A stretch of DNA of 64,000 nucleotides. Origin: Cyanophora paradoxa (Eukaryota; Glaucocystophyceae; Cyanophorales; Cyanophoraceae). The stretch lies in NCBI GenBank assembly GCA_004431415.1, contig QPMI01000455.1, positions 1 to 64,000 on the forward strand, in the 5' to 3' direction. The notes below the pieces were generated by a model that did not search any database, was not told where the DNA came from, and saw nothing but the letters and a program-made list of their open reading frames with translations. Position numbers and translations under genes: made by a program. Shown here in pieces: positions 7,620 through 18,309 of the stretch (position 1 is its first letter; each line of letters opens with the position of its first letter).

Positions 7620-9162
7620 GTAACGTCCCCGGAAATCAAGCCGGAACGCATTTACATTTATAAATTCGTTTGTTATAATTTGCACATAGTTATACACCTG
7701 TGGGGTGATCAAGTGCGAGTCACTATGCATTAGATCGAAGCCTGTCATAGATGGGTTTGCAGCAAGCACATTTGCTAGGACCGTATTTTCAAATAGTGAC
7801 CCGTCTCGTAAATATCCTAAATTGGTCAGAATGCTGAAATTAAATAGGACTCCGGCGGCAAAGGCTGGCCCATACATAATTATTTGATGTAGCTCAAAAG
7901 GCTTGGAAAACTCGACTTTGATCCAGGGATTAGGTAATGTTCCCCCCTGAAACCCTGTAGAGTTGGGTCGCACATGTGCCGGAGGCAAGGCTGCCTCCTT
8001 GGCTGCCGCCCCCTTGGAACCCTGTTGAGTTAGGTCGAACGTGAGAAGGTGGGTGCAATTCCTCAAAGTCGTTGCTTGTGATGTTTGCATCTGGAATTAT
8101 AAACCAGTTGACATCAAATGGCGGCTCAACTGTTAAGGTAGAAGATATGATAAGTCTCTCATCGTTCAGGAGGTCGTAATTCGCCAGTAGAAAGCTACAG
8201 AGTGCATTTATTTTAGCATTTATTTCGGTTTGTTTCAGCCATAAATCAGTCGTGGAAATCAAATAAGAAATATTCGAAGGCGAGGCATCATCAAGCTTGC
8301 TCATGACTGCAGCTGGCAGCGGAACACTTAAGCGCCAGTATCTAGTTAGATTCCTATCTGCATCAACTGGAAGCAGCTCCTGCATTTGAAAGTGCGATTC
8401 CAGCTCACTCCCAGCCATTAGCATAGATATGATTGGGCTGCCTGAGAGGGATAGGATCCAGCCTAGGGCACCCCAGCCTGACGTCTCAGCATTTGAAAAG
8501 CCTGCAGTCAACTGTTCGCTGGCTTGGACCTCACCACAGCTTATGCTCACAAGAACAATTGGATCCTCTGCATCATAAATTTTGCTGGCGTGGCTGAGCG
8601 CAGCAACTGAGGGATTATTCAAACAGGCAATGGCCCCGTCAACCAGATTTTTGTCCCCTAGCACCTTCGGCGGAAAGAATGTAGGCGCTGCAGAAGATGC
8701 TCTAACTGCATCACGAATCAGTGTGCTTGAGTACGGCCCATCCTTGGTAAAAACTATGGGCTGCATCCGAACTGTATCAAAGGCTGTAATTAATATGTCT
8801 TTTGTCGATTCTGCAATTGTATAGTCCAGGGCAACGTCTGTAAGCACTGACTCTAGAGGGCTTGCATCGTAGCGGCTTCCTGAGAGCAAGCTCGTCAGTG
8901 ATCTCGGATTCGCAAATATTGCTGGTAGGTTCGTCTGATATAAACTGAAGATATCACCTGCTGAATACCGATAGGCGAGAACAGAGCCTGGGGTGGATGG
9001 GGTCGTCAAACCAGCCGCTATAATTGCCCCCGTCGAGGTGCCTGCAAAGAAATCGAACAGCTGTGGAATTGCTTTCCCAGTAATTGCCTCGATCCGCTGC
9101 AGAATTCGGGCAATGACTATGCCGCGAGCACCTCCACCTGATAGTGAGAGAATGACCTTCAT
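7611..9162 (-). CDS. Patatin-like phospholipase fused to discoidin (F5/8C) domain, frameshifted (A copy)
   Basis: The start at 9162 puts the protein directly at the patatin core. Catalytic signs are all present: oxyanion loop SGGGARG (residues 8-14), nucleophile elbow GTSTG with Ser43, and DGA with Asp175. This predicts an acyl hydrolase or phospholipase A2-type enzyme. After about 350 residues, a repeat-rich linker leads into a C-terminal domain with the F5/8-type C pattern (IKVEFSKPFELHQIIMYG near its start, RLDF at its end), a likely carbohydrate or membrane binder. The two parts lie in different frames; the change sits in a GGGGG run near 8020. Element B encodes the same fusion (32747-34301). 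It may help cross host membranes, as the phospholipase domain of parvoviruses does; this is inference. Confidence 0.8.
7925..8050. repeat. Duplicated linker repeat inside patatin-discoidin gene
   Basis: Two copies of a roughly 30-bp unit (containing ccctgtagagttgggtcg and ccctgttgagttaggtcg) flank the palindrome GGAGGCA-aggc-TGCCTCC. Read on the minus strand each copy encodes HVRPNSTGFQGG. The unit replaces the normal linker seen in element B, which lacks it. It resembles small mobile palindromic elements that insert into coding sequence in frame. Confidence 0.65.
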
Positions 9163-9186
9163 TTTTAAAAGGAGGCTTATATAAAA

Positions 9187-12100
9187 ATGTCCTACATCTT
9201 GAAGAAGCCAGTGCCACTTCGTAAAGCTCCAGATTTTGTGGACGATCGGCATGTCAATATTCGCGTATTTGGGAGTACTCTGATTGATTACAATGCGGAC
9301 AAAGATATACACCAGACCGCGTATAATCGCCCAGCTGCGTTAATTCTGCGCAACTCACATGTTGGCGCCCCGAACATTGCACAGAGATTTTGTCTGGGTC
9401 CAGCTGAGAATTATGTCGCCGAAATAATTGGATCCAGGGCGTTGCCGCGACACCTGCGCATTGCCTCCTCAGGCACAGTTTCCAAGTATGATTCTGGTAG
9501 ATTAATATTTAGGCTTCAAAACGATCGAGGGATTCACATATCAGCTCTACGTCTAATTGATGAATCCAATGCTGTCACAAACAAGACTGCAGCTCAAATC
9601 ACTGGGAGAATTCTACTTGGTGAAGATGCAGGAATATCAGTGCTAGCATCGCAAATCCAGCCTTTTCCATACGATTTGCTTTATACAGCTGCACGAGAAT
9701 CAAATATTCTGTACGGTTTTGATGTTACTCAGATAAACACCGAGCCCGCTACCAGGTGTGATATTCCTGGCTGCACCTTTGGATCTATTCTAATTGAGGC
9801 TGACAGGCACCTGCTCCCGGCGTTGCATGACAGTTACGATCTTGGGCTCCGCACCAGGCAGTGGCGAAATATTCATGGAACAAGTATTTACCAAGATGGC
9901 AAAAAAGTAATCACTGAGCCGGAGATAATAAATATTTTCAACTACTACTTTGGACCTATTGTCCCTATACCACCTATACCACCTCTTCCAGGCCTCCCAA
10001 AGCCAAACCCTGAAGGACCTGGGCGTGAGAGGGTTGCTGATGAGACAATCCCATTTGGTCAAAATATTATATCCTGGGAGGCTGTAAGGAATCGCCCCGT
10101 GATAGAACCCTATAAGCATCCGCATGAGGAATACCTACCGCCTGATATCGAAGTTTTCCCACTCGAAATGTACACAGAGCCTGAAGAGCAGTTACTTCCT
10201 GATGGATTAGATGTTCAAGAAATTGAGTACGAGCAGCCTGTGATTCCGCATGAGCAGCTGCTTCCAGATGGATTCGAACCTATTCTCTTCCCCTTGGAGT
10301 TCACGGTAGAGTGGGAATCAATAACCAACAAACCTGAGACTTTTCCGCCGGAGGAACACAGACATGATTGGGACGAGATCGATAATAAGCCTTTGCGGTT
10401 TCCCCCAGAGGATCACAGACATGAGTGGACTGAGATCGATAATATACCAACTGATTTTCCACCAGAAGACCATTTTCATATTTGGGAAGAAGTAAGACAA
10501 CAGCCCTCTTTTGCATCAGCAGGAAATGTATTATTAGGAGATATTAACAATGGTGTCAGTCTTTACCAGAATATAGACACACCACCACGATTGCAATTAA
10601 ACAATTATTATGTGAATCGCAGGGGAATAGATGCAGGCACCACAATGGAAGGCGAATTATATATTAGACCTCCCAGAAGAATAGATTTAATCGCAGCAGG
10701 TGGAGGTATTGAAGTTAAAGAAAATAAACCAGGAATCTATCTAACCAGTTACTACGCTGATGATGTCCCAATGACTATGAGTTTACCACCTCTCCCATCT
10801 GATCCAGTCAATTATGCAAACCATAACGCAACAATACAAATTAATGTGACAAATGTTAGTGATTTAGATGCATCGAGACCTAAATTAATATTCAGTCGCG
10901 AACAACTCGCAGCAGAAACACTTTTAGGAAATCGTGACGATTATAAACAATGCGAGATAGCATGGATCAAAACAAATTATAATGGTGCAGTTCCTGAGGG
11001 TCTCTTAGAAATCAATCAAAGAGCATCAGCGAAAAACATTCACAACGAAAGTATTTCAAGAGTCGTAACAGAGGATTATTTTCGATGGGGAAATATCCCA
11101 GATCCACCCGAAAAATTCCCACAAGAAGACCATACACACATTAAGGCAAATATTACGGATTTTGCACATACTCACGTTAAGGCAGATATTACGGAGTTTG
11201 CACATACTCACATTAAGGCAGATATTACGGATTTTGCACATACACACGTCAAAGCAGATATTACGGATTTTGCCCATACTCACACAAAAGCAAATATTAC
11301 GGATTTTGCACATACTCACGTGAAGGCAGATATTACGGATTTTGCCCATACGCACCTGAAAGCAGATATTACGGATTTTGCTCATACACACGTTAAGGCA
11401 GATATTACAGATTTTGCCCATACACACGTCAAAGCAGATATTACGGATTTCGCCCATATTCACACAAAAGCAGACATCTCAGATTTTGCACATAGGCATA
11501 ATTGGGATGAAATCGATTTACAGCCTACTTTCGCATCGACAGGTAATGTTTTAACTGATGGGACAAATGGTGTAAGTCTTTACCAAAACATTAACACCCC
11601 AGCAAGATTACTATTAAGTAGTTATTACGTGAATCGAAAAGGAATAGATGCAGGCACAACAATGGAAGGCGAATTATATATTAGACCACCCACAAGAACT
11701 ACCTTAGTTGCAGCAGGTGGCGATGCACTAATAGACACAAAACCGGGTATTTATCTTACAAGTTATTACGATAACGAGATACCCCTTACAGCGGGTTTAC
11801 CACCTCTACCATCTGATCCAGCAGCATATGATGACAAAGACGCCACCATACAGATAAACGTAACAGATGTAAGCGCTACTGATGCATCAAGACCCAAACT
11901 TATATTTACCCGTTCAAAATTCGATTATGCACCTCTTGCCGGACAACCCACAGATGATCACGGAAAATGTGAGATTGCATGGATTAAAACGACATCAGGT
12001 GGCGCCTTAGAAGTCAATCAGAGAATGGCGGCGAAAAACTTACACAATACAACCCTTTCAGGAGTTGTTACAGATGATTACCTAACCAATAAAGGATATC

Positions 12101-15041
12101 TCACGTCCGCAGATTTAAGCAGTTATGCAACGGATGCAGAATTAGCGGCAGCGCTTGCGAATTATCTACCTCTTACAGGTGGAACTGTCACCGGAACTGT
12201 GAATGCTACCACTTTACAAATTGGCGGTAACACAATACCGAAAGGTTTCGAATTCGATCAGTTAGATAGTGTTTCGACCGATCGCAGCGCAAATAATTGG
12301 ACAGTCAATTGGACAGGTCATAGAACAGGACTAACGGGCTGTTATACTACACCAGAAAATGACGCTGATAGCAGCGGTTGTTGGATGCGTTGGACAATCC
12401 CAGAAGGTATGAAATCGTTTTATATTCAACTTTTAGTATGGGGAAATTGTCGATATTTTGATATCTACGGTGAAACAGTTAATGGACATCAACATTTCCT
12501 ACGACGAGTGAATAACTATCAAGCCATCCAAAATACCGCAATTCAAGATGGGACTTATCCGGGTATTGTATTTACTTCTATAAACTGTGATTTTTACAAA
12601 AGGTAGTAGTTAAAGGTGTGAAAGGACGTATTTATTTTACGGGTGTTTTTGGATGGAGTCGACAAAGAGCAACAGATAACGATGTAGGATTAGTGCATTA
12701 TGATAATATCGCTTTTAATCCTGTCGGCAAATACTCCGATTTTGATGTTGTGAGTGGTTGGAATAGCACAGGTGTAGACTTTATCGGAAGTTGGACAACA
12801 GCATGGAAACCCACAACATATAATCCAGTAGAAGGATTTTACAGCAATACAAACAATGATGAGACCAGTAGTGACTACGCGCAAGTTGTAGTGCCGGCAG
12901 GAATGAAAACGTGTCACATCCAATACTTATGTTGGACGAATGCGCGATATTTCGATATTCAGGGATACCGCAACGGACGATGGAATTATATCATGAGAGT
13001 GAATACATATCAAAACGTTCAAAACACAGCCGACACACTGTGGCATTCGAGTTTATTATGGACATCTGTATTTTGTGGGAGTTTCTCACATATCGGAATT
13101 TTCGCAAAGAAAGGACGAGTTCACATTGGAATGTTTGGATGGACGAAAGAGGTAGGAAGAACAGCACCAGCGAATGGTTTGATAAGTTGGGATAATGTTT
13201 ATAGTAAACCATCTTTTTATTCAGCCGCAGACCTTCCAGGAACGGCGACATGGGCAATTGACACATGGTTAAAATCAACAGATAACTACGCACGGTTTTG
13301 GTTTGGAAATGCAAATACTACATATATTCGAGGTAGACCCAATAGTGACAGCGTTTGTATTGAATTCAGAAACTCAGCAGATGCGGCATTATTAAAGTCT
13401 TATGAAAACGGCAACCTTTGGGTAAATAATACTTTGTCCGCTCCGACTATAAGTGGAACAATCATTAATGGAGGTTCTATTAATGTTACTACAAACTATA
13501 AATTTGGCGACAAAACAATGCCTCGATGTGTAGAGTATGACGCATCGGTTGCAGGGAGTTCCCCACATGGTTATGCAGGAAGTTGGAGTTTTGAAGGTGG
13601 AACCTCATGGGAACCCTACTATAATTACGGTGGGTATGCTTACAACACTGAGAGTGGCGACACTGTTGTTAGCAGCTCATGGGTCGATTACACAATTCCG
13701 ACGGATCTATATAGAGGAACAGCCCACTTATTATATCTCCCTTGGGTAAATTGTCGTTACTTTGAGATTTGGGGAATCAATAGACAAGGTAATGCGGTTT
13801 TCATTGCAAGAGTGAATAGTTATCATCTACATGACAGCGCACCAGACGGAAACCACAATGGTTTACAAAATATCCCAATCATGCTTGGAAATCGCTTTAT
13901 TCGCCTTCGTATTATTCCAAAGGTAGGAAGAGTTCACATTATGGGCATTGGATTTACTCACAGTTGGACAGGAAGTAGTTATGGTGGACACACAGGGTTT
14001 ATTTCTTGGGATAACATTTATAGTAAGCCAAATCTACTTACACCGAGTTTAGTTGGAAACATTACAGGTTTTGATACTTGGAGTGGAACAGGTAGTGGCG
14101 GTCTATCATTTAGTGGTGGTTGGACAACAGGTTGGACAGCGACAGTTTCTAATCCTGTGGATGGATTTTACAGCAATATAGGAGATGATACTACCAGTGG
14201 AGATTGGGCGCAAATTGAAGTTCCCGCTAATATGAAATCATGTCACGTTCAATATTTGTGTTGGACAACGAGTAGATATTTCGATATTGGAGGTTATCGA
14301 GCGGGTAGATGGTTCCATATTATGCGTGTGAATACTTACCAGGCAATCTCCAATTATGGAACCACAGATTATCATGATGGTTTGGCGTGGGCTACCTTTG
14401 CTTGTGATACGTTTACACACGTAAGATTTGTTGCAAGAAAAGGACGCTGTTACATTGGAATGGTGGGATGGACAAAAGAAAAAGGGAGAACCTCACCCGC
14501 TAATGGTATGATAAGTTGGGATAACGTATTTAGCAAAGACGAGCGCACCACATGGGCTACAAATACTTGGATTACATCAAGTGATGGTTATCAGAGAATG
14601 CATTTCGGTTCAGCATCTACTACATATATTAGAGGTCATGCAGCAACAGTTGTAGAGTTTAGAAATGCATCGGATACAAACATAGCATATATCGAACAAA
14701 GTGGATATATGTATATTGCGGCATATTTGACACAAGGAAGTGACAGACGGTATAAATCGGACATCAAAAAGATAACCGGCGCTCTGAAAGCTGTCGAGCA
14801 ATTAGAAGGAGTTAGTTTTAAACGTATTGGAAATGAAAAAGACGGCACCAAATTAGGATTAATTGCACAAGATGTTCAAAATGTAATACCAGAAGTTGTA
14901 AACAAAAAATATGATGATGGCTACCTATCTCTCGAATACACCGGTTTAATTCCTGTTCTCATAGAAGCCGTTAAAGAATTATCCCAGAAATGCAAGGGTC
15001 TACAAGATCAAATAGACCAATGGCGCAGCCAGGCTGCTTAA
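9187..15041 (+). CDS. Giant fibre protein with HxH repeats and S74 chaperone (A copy, one frameshift)
   Basis: About 1,950 residues, split by a one-base loss in an A-run near 12600; the second part continues the same alignment to element B. Order: N-terminal attachment region (1-330), LPDGxDxQExEYEQ and PPEDHxHxWxEI repeats (about 335-435), a beta module, ten 12-residue ITDFAHTH repeats (about 650-771), a second copy of the beta module, four copies of a roughly 150-residue beta-sandwich-like module (motif CRYFDIYG, 12250-14530), then a C-terminal S74 intramolecular chaperone (GSDRRYKSDIKKI and IAQDVQNVIPEVV). In phages and endosialidases this domain trimerises the fibre and cleaves itself off at the Ser-Asp site. 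HxH repeats form metal-binding needle helices in phage fibres. It is a likely receptor-binding fibre. Base use becomes more AT-rich after about 10490. Confidence 0.8.
11137..11500 (+). repeat. Ten tandem 36-bp repeats encoding ITDFAHTH
   Basis: The 36-bp coding units vary at third positions and at the variable residues before K(A/D). Every unit except the degenerate last ones encodes HTH. Copy number differs between elements: ten here, six in B, five in C. Confidence 0.9.
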
Positions 15042-15072
15042 CTGCCGTAATAAAAATGTCACAGTATAATAA

Positions 15073-15381
15073 ATGGCGACCTATCCACTTGGTGGATCTC
15101 CTTCTACTACTACTGAGCCTGTCGCTCTTGCTTTTGATACTATCAAACTTGTAGCCGCACTACAAACCGTCGAAAAAACGATTCAGCAAACTAGCAAACT
15201 GTCCCCAGTTGTTCATGAATATAAAGCCCTCTTGGTAAATGTCCTTGCACAATCGGCTTATGGTGATACTGTCAGCAAGTATAATGAGCTTGACTCTAGC
15301 CTGAAAAATATGATGTTGATGCTTCAAAACCTGTCAGCTACCTATCAGGCCCTGGGATCAAATATGATTACTCCAGCCTAA
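15073..15381 (+). CDS. Conserved 102-aa helical virion-associated protein (A copy)
   Basis: A 102-residue protein starting MATYPLGG, predicted mostly helical (VEKTIQQTSKLSPVVHEYK segment). It is strongly conserved in B (40290-40595) and C (59864-60169), always directly after the fibre gene with the same spacer ending in gtataataa. The function is unknown; the constant position suggests a fibre chaperone or a base protein. Confidence 0.75.
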   Translation: MATYPLGGSPSTTTEPVALAFDTIKLVAALQTVEKTIQQTSKLSPVVHEYKALLVNVLAQSAYGDTVSKYNELDSSLKNMMLMLQNLSATYQALGSNMITPA

Positions 15382-15422
15382 TGTCGACAACCTCATTTAT
15401 TTTTCTCTCGCGTTTCTATTAA

Positions 15423-16271
15423 ATGACCGAGTACAATCGGGTCCAACTACCTATCTACTCGCTGGGCTCCCCAGCCATCCATATGAGACAGCATGAAGTT
15501 AGTGATGCCGTTGCTGGATTAGAGTCCACTGAGCGGCCAAATTCAACTAACGCCTTTGATCAGCGATCCGTGATTCGGTGTAAAGAATTGCGTGCAGATA
15601 AAAACTCTGGGGTTGTAAAAACAACTCGATTACTAGTTACAAACGCGAATTTCTCTCAGCCCATAACAGGAGGAGTCGACTCGTATAGTGTTGATCTTCG
15701 AAGCATAAACTACGATCAAAACACTGCTGCCCTCACTGTGCGTTCTGGAGGAGCGGCTATTACTGGTGCTTGTCGAATAAGTGGTGGACTTTCATCATCA
15801 ATTGCTATTAATGATGTCCCGGACTTCTCATTAGAGAATGTCGAAAATCGTAAACGAGTTCGCATGTATCTTCCTTGCTGTGATCTTCCCTACGCACAAA
15901 CACTAGTAGAAGTCGAAATTACAATTGAAAATTCTAGTACGCCATTTGGTTTAGATGGTGAAAGACTTCTTTCTAACAGAGAAATCCCAAAAGCATTACA
16001 ATCTCTTTGTCAAGACCAGAACGAGCAGATAGGACATGTGTATACATTCTTTGTACAGGGTCTAGGACACGCTGGACGTGGATATGTTGTTCGTAATATC
16101 AATTCAAGACATCTTTTCGATCTATACGCTACTGCTATAGGCAGATATTCTATCCTAATAATTGGCTATCGCTCCGATGTAGCTGCATCAGCGGCTGTTA
16201 GAGGAATTAACCCTGATCCGGCACTGAATAATATGTACGAGGAGAACAATCCTGAAAATCCTATAGCTTGA
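15423..16271 (+). CDS. Virion protein family 'LPIYSLGSPA' (A copy)
   Basis: A 282-residue protein; no known family recognised. The N-terminal 140 residues have motifs EVSDAVxGLESTERPN, ELRADKNSGVVKTTRLLVTNANF and SGGAAI, shared with the next gene and with B and C. The C-terminal half differs strongly between elements. It is a tandem paralogue of the interrupted gene at 16300. Located after the fibre, it probably belongs to the virion surface or fibre complex. Confidence 0.7.
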   Translation: MTEYNRVQLPIYSLGSPAIHMRQHEVSDAVAGLESTERPNSTNAFDQRSVIRCKELRADKNSGVVKTTRLLVTNANFSQPITGGVDSYSVDLRSINYDQNTAALTVRSGGAAITGACRISGGLSSSIAINDVPDFSLENVENRKRVRMYLPCCDLPYAQTLVEVEITIENSSTPFGLDGERLLSNREIPKALQSLCQDQNEQIGHVYTFFVQGLGHAGRGYVVRNINSRHLFDLYATAIGRYSILIIGYRSDVAASAAVRGINPDPALNNMYEENNPENPIA

Positions 16272-16299
16272 GTGAAAGTTTTATCTTCTGTTTTCTAAA

Positions 16300-16509
16300 A
16301 TGGAAGCTGTTGAAAGAATTGTTGTTCCCTCGTTGACCCTTGCCGCTCCAGCCAACCACGTCCTGCAGCATGCAGTTTCAGATGATGTGCCCGGCCTAGA
16401 GTCCACAGAGCAGCAGCCAACTCTAAACACCTTCCGGGAGAATCACATATTACGTTTAGGAGAGGTTAGATGCGATAAAAATAATGGAGTGGTCAAAACA
16501 ACAAATCTT
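16300..16509 (+). pseudogene. Virion protein, 5' part interrupted by element B
   Basis: The first 70 codons of a protein homologous to 41503-42339 of element B (shared motifs LAAPANHVLQHA, GLESTEQQPT, RCDKNNGVVKTT). The frame runs into the terminal inverted repeat of B at 16510. The rest of the gene lies at 44175-44798. Without element B and one copy of the 6-bp duplication, the frame would be continuous. The break is therefore due to insertion and not to decay. Confidence 0.95.
16504..16509. repeat. Target site duplication of element B, left copy
   Basis: The six bases aatctt precede the left terminus of element B and are repeated directly after its right terminus at 44169-44174. Six-base duplications are characteristic of Polinton/Maverick integration. 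Confidence 0.92.
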
Positions 16510-16793
16510 ACACATAGTAAAATGCGGAGTTTTAACCCTCGGCTTAATCTTAATTGATTTTGTTGATATATCTCGTATATTCTATTTCAATCAATCGATA
16601 ATCTGTGTATATCTTATCGAATATTCATTTATTTCGATTATTTTGTATTCTTTTCGATATTTTATCGTAAATTTCTCTTATTTTCCGATTAGTCTTACTG
16701 AGTCTATCGATAATCTGTATATATTTCCGAATAATATAACTGAATCTCAATTAGATCTTGCCTCTGGTTAAAACTCCGCATTTGACTATGTGT
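16510..16793. repeat. 284-bp terminal block with inverted ends (MITE-like)
   Basis: The outermost 28 bases of the element recur inverted at the inner end of this block (ggttaaaactccgcat ... ctatgtgt), so the block alone has inverted termini identical to those of the whole element. The same block is at 43885-44168 and 56071-56353. It has no coding capacity. Confidence 0.85.
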
Positions 16794-17046
16794 GATTGGA
16801 CTAAAAGTTAATTGATTTAATCGATATTATATTCATGTACTTTCTCGATTAAATTTAATTAAATTTAATTCATTTAATCGGAAACATATCGCTTAACTCG
16901 ATTAAGATCCATAAAAGATTCATTTGTTAAATAAAACAAATAGATCTCTTATTGAATCCAATCGTAATTATACATGAAATTGATATGTTATTATCATGTT
17001 TTAATGAGTCTAAGGGGGGACCCTTAGGATTTTTGAAATAATTGGG

Positions 17047-17135
17047 TGTCACAGGTGTCACAGGTCCATCCCATCGAAAGGGAAAATCACTCTTTATAGG
17101 GCTTGAGCTGGGATAGACCTGTGACACCTGTGACA
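17047..17135. repeat. Iteron hairpin in left TIR of B
   Basis: One arm is TGTCACAGGTGTCACAGG followed by TCCATCCCA; the other arm is TGGGATAGA followed by CCTGTGACACCTGTGACA. The arms are separated by about 35 bp. Each arm holds two copies of the 9-mer TGTCACAGG. Related structures are in the other TIR, in the middle of B and in C. A replication-origin or terminal-protein recognition role is possible. Confidence 0.85.
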
Positions 17136-17303
17136 CAAACCATATTCAGTAAGGACCTCATATATTGTTAAAATCTCAGTGTTAGTTGGTGTAGTTGATT
17201 CAAAAAATGCATTTATACTCTGATTCATTGTTATTTCCTGTGAAATTTGAGTCAACTCAACCCACTTAGTCAACCCTCCCATTGAATTCGTAACAAAATC
17301 CAT
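17094..17303 (-). CDS. Small ORF inside TIR, uncertain
   Basis: A 69-codon frame starting MDFVTNSMGG, identical at 43375-43584 and nearly so at 56946-57158 in element C. Upstream on its strand is a TATATTTATATTTAAG-like A/T-rich stretch. It reads outward to the element tip and ends in the hairpin arm, which encodes a repeated CHR. The DNA repeat itself is conserved, so protein coding is not proven. Confidence 0.3.
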   Translation of the reverse strand: MDFVTNSMGGLTKWVELTQISQEITMNQSINAFFESTTPTNTEILTIYEVLTEYGLCHRCHRSIPAQAL

Positions 17304-17382
17304 ATACTTTTACTACTTTTACGATTAATATGAGTCAACCTTGAGTCCACTTAAATATAAATATAATATAATAGGGGGAATC

Positions 17383-18306
17383 TAGGGCAGATGCTTACTA
17401 AATGCAGTGTTAGATTGATGGGATCATAGATGGGATCACAGTTATCGAAGCAATATAATATAGTTGAATATTCGATATCATAAGTTGATCGCAACGATAA
17501 GTATATGGTTATAAATCGCGATTTTTGAGTTATAATCGAATTTAATCGAATTAATTTTGAATTTCAAAACTCGCTTTAATCGTAATAGCGATCTATACAC
17601 ATTGAGATTCGTATATGTGATTGCAAGTTATTGTTATGTATGATATATGGGATTATATTCGACCGTCAGTGCATCGATTTGATAACTTCCTAGTGATCTA
17701 TATTAAAAACTCACGTTTAATGGATTTTAATCGAATTTAAAATCGAAATTCAAAATCGGTTTCATCGCGATTTGGAGTTACAGTTAGTGAAATTCCGATA
17801 TGGCTCATAAGCGCTGTGACCGCCTTGAAATGCTCGATTTTATGACGTTTTAAGCGCATCGATTTGATAAGTTGGTGTTGAGATATCGTAGCAAACGTTA
17901 ATATTGATTTTCTAGACGGGTACAGCATTAATCTAGAAAAAACCGCGTTTTTTTTTACTTTTCAAGTTTCACGGCGAACGAAGTAAAGGTTCCCGAGCGG
18001 ATTTGAACCGCGTAGTTTTGAGTCAGAAATCAAGCGCTCTATTCTCTGAGCCAAAAACGGCTTACCACCAAGTCGACTCCTGGGCTAGTGTTTCACCAAG
18101 TCTACTATGGCAAGTGACTTTTGCATCTTCAAACTGTTATATCTCATCACCAGATCATCAAAACGCAACGTTCTGCATATCGCTGTGAAGCGCTTGATAA
18201 GATCTACAAGACTATGTGTATATCATGTGCATATATGTATATCAGTCATACATATATTTGGAAAAAACGAGTTTTTGCCTAGCAAACTAGCTAGTTTTGG
18301 TCCTTT
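17383..18306. other. Non-coding A/T-rich region between TIR and integrase
   Basis: No gene is supported in this 0.9 kb. It contains degenerate duplicated tracts (atcgaatttaatcgaatt-like near 17530 and 17720, gcatcgatttgataa near 17672 and 17857), a T-run at about 17950 and a tRNA-like sequence at 17990-18062. Confidence 0.6.
17990..18062 (-). other. Degenerate tRNA-like sequence
   Basis: On the minus strand, a D-arm (GCTC...GAGC), a four-pair anticodon-type stem (TTGA/TCAA) with an 8-base loop, and a T-arm (GCGG-TTCAAAT-CCGC) occur in tRNA order and spacing. The acceptor arm does not pair, so a working tRNA is unlikely. It may be a tRNA pseudogene, a tRNA-derived SINE end or a captured primer-like sequence. 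Confidence 0.3.
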
Positions 18307-18309
18307 CTC

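Larger units (their letters stand above)
16510..17382. repeat. Left terminal inverted repeat of element B (873 bp)
   Basis: It matches the reverse complement of 43296-44168 almost base for base. Single differences include position 16784 and one in the tacttttac stretch near 17308. It contains a 284-bp end-palindromic block, a large hairpin at 17047-17135 and a short reading frame. Homology stops after the tract agggggaatc. Confidence 0.92.

Noticed and set aside
11056-11463. Long minus-strand frame with repeated CMGKIRNICL-type units (also 37432-37665 minus and 62795-62992 plus)
   Set aside because: It is the antisense shadow of the ITDFAHTH repeats in the fibre; the sense frame has homologues and domain order, the antisense frame does not.
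9187-15041. Phage or prophage origin suggested by S74 tail-fibre and HxH repeats
   Set aside because: The surrounding genes are Polinton-type (DD35E integrase, 6-bp duplication, long TIRs, A32-like ATPase, PolB) and the neighbours are eukaryotic retroelements. No phage tail, portal or terminase genes are present.
16300-16557. 85-codon frame as a complete short gene
   Set aside because: The last 15 codons are terminal-repeat sequence of element B; the true gene continues at 44175.
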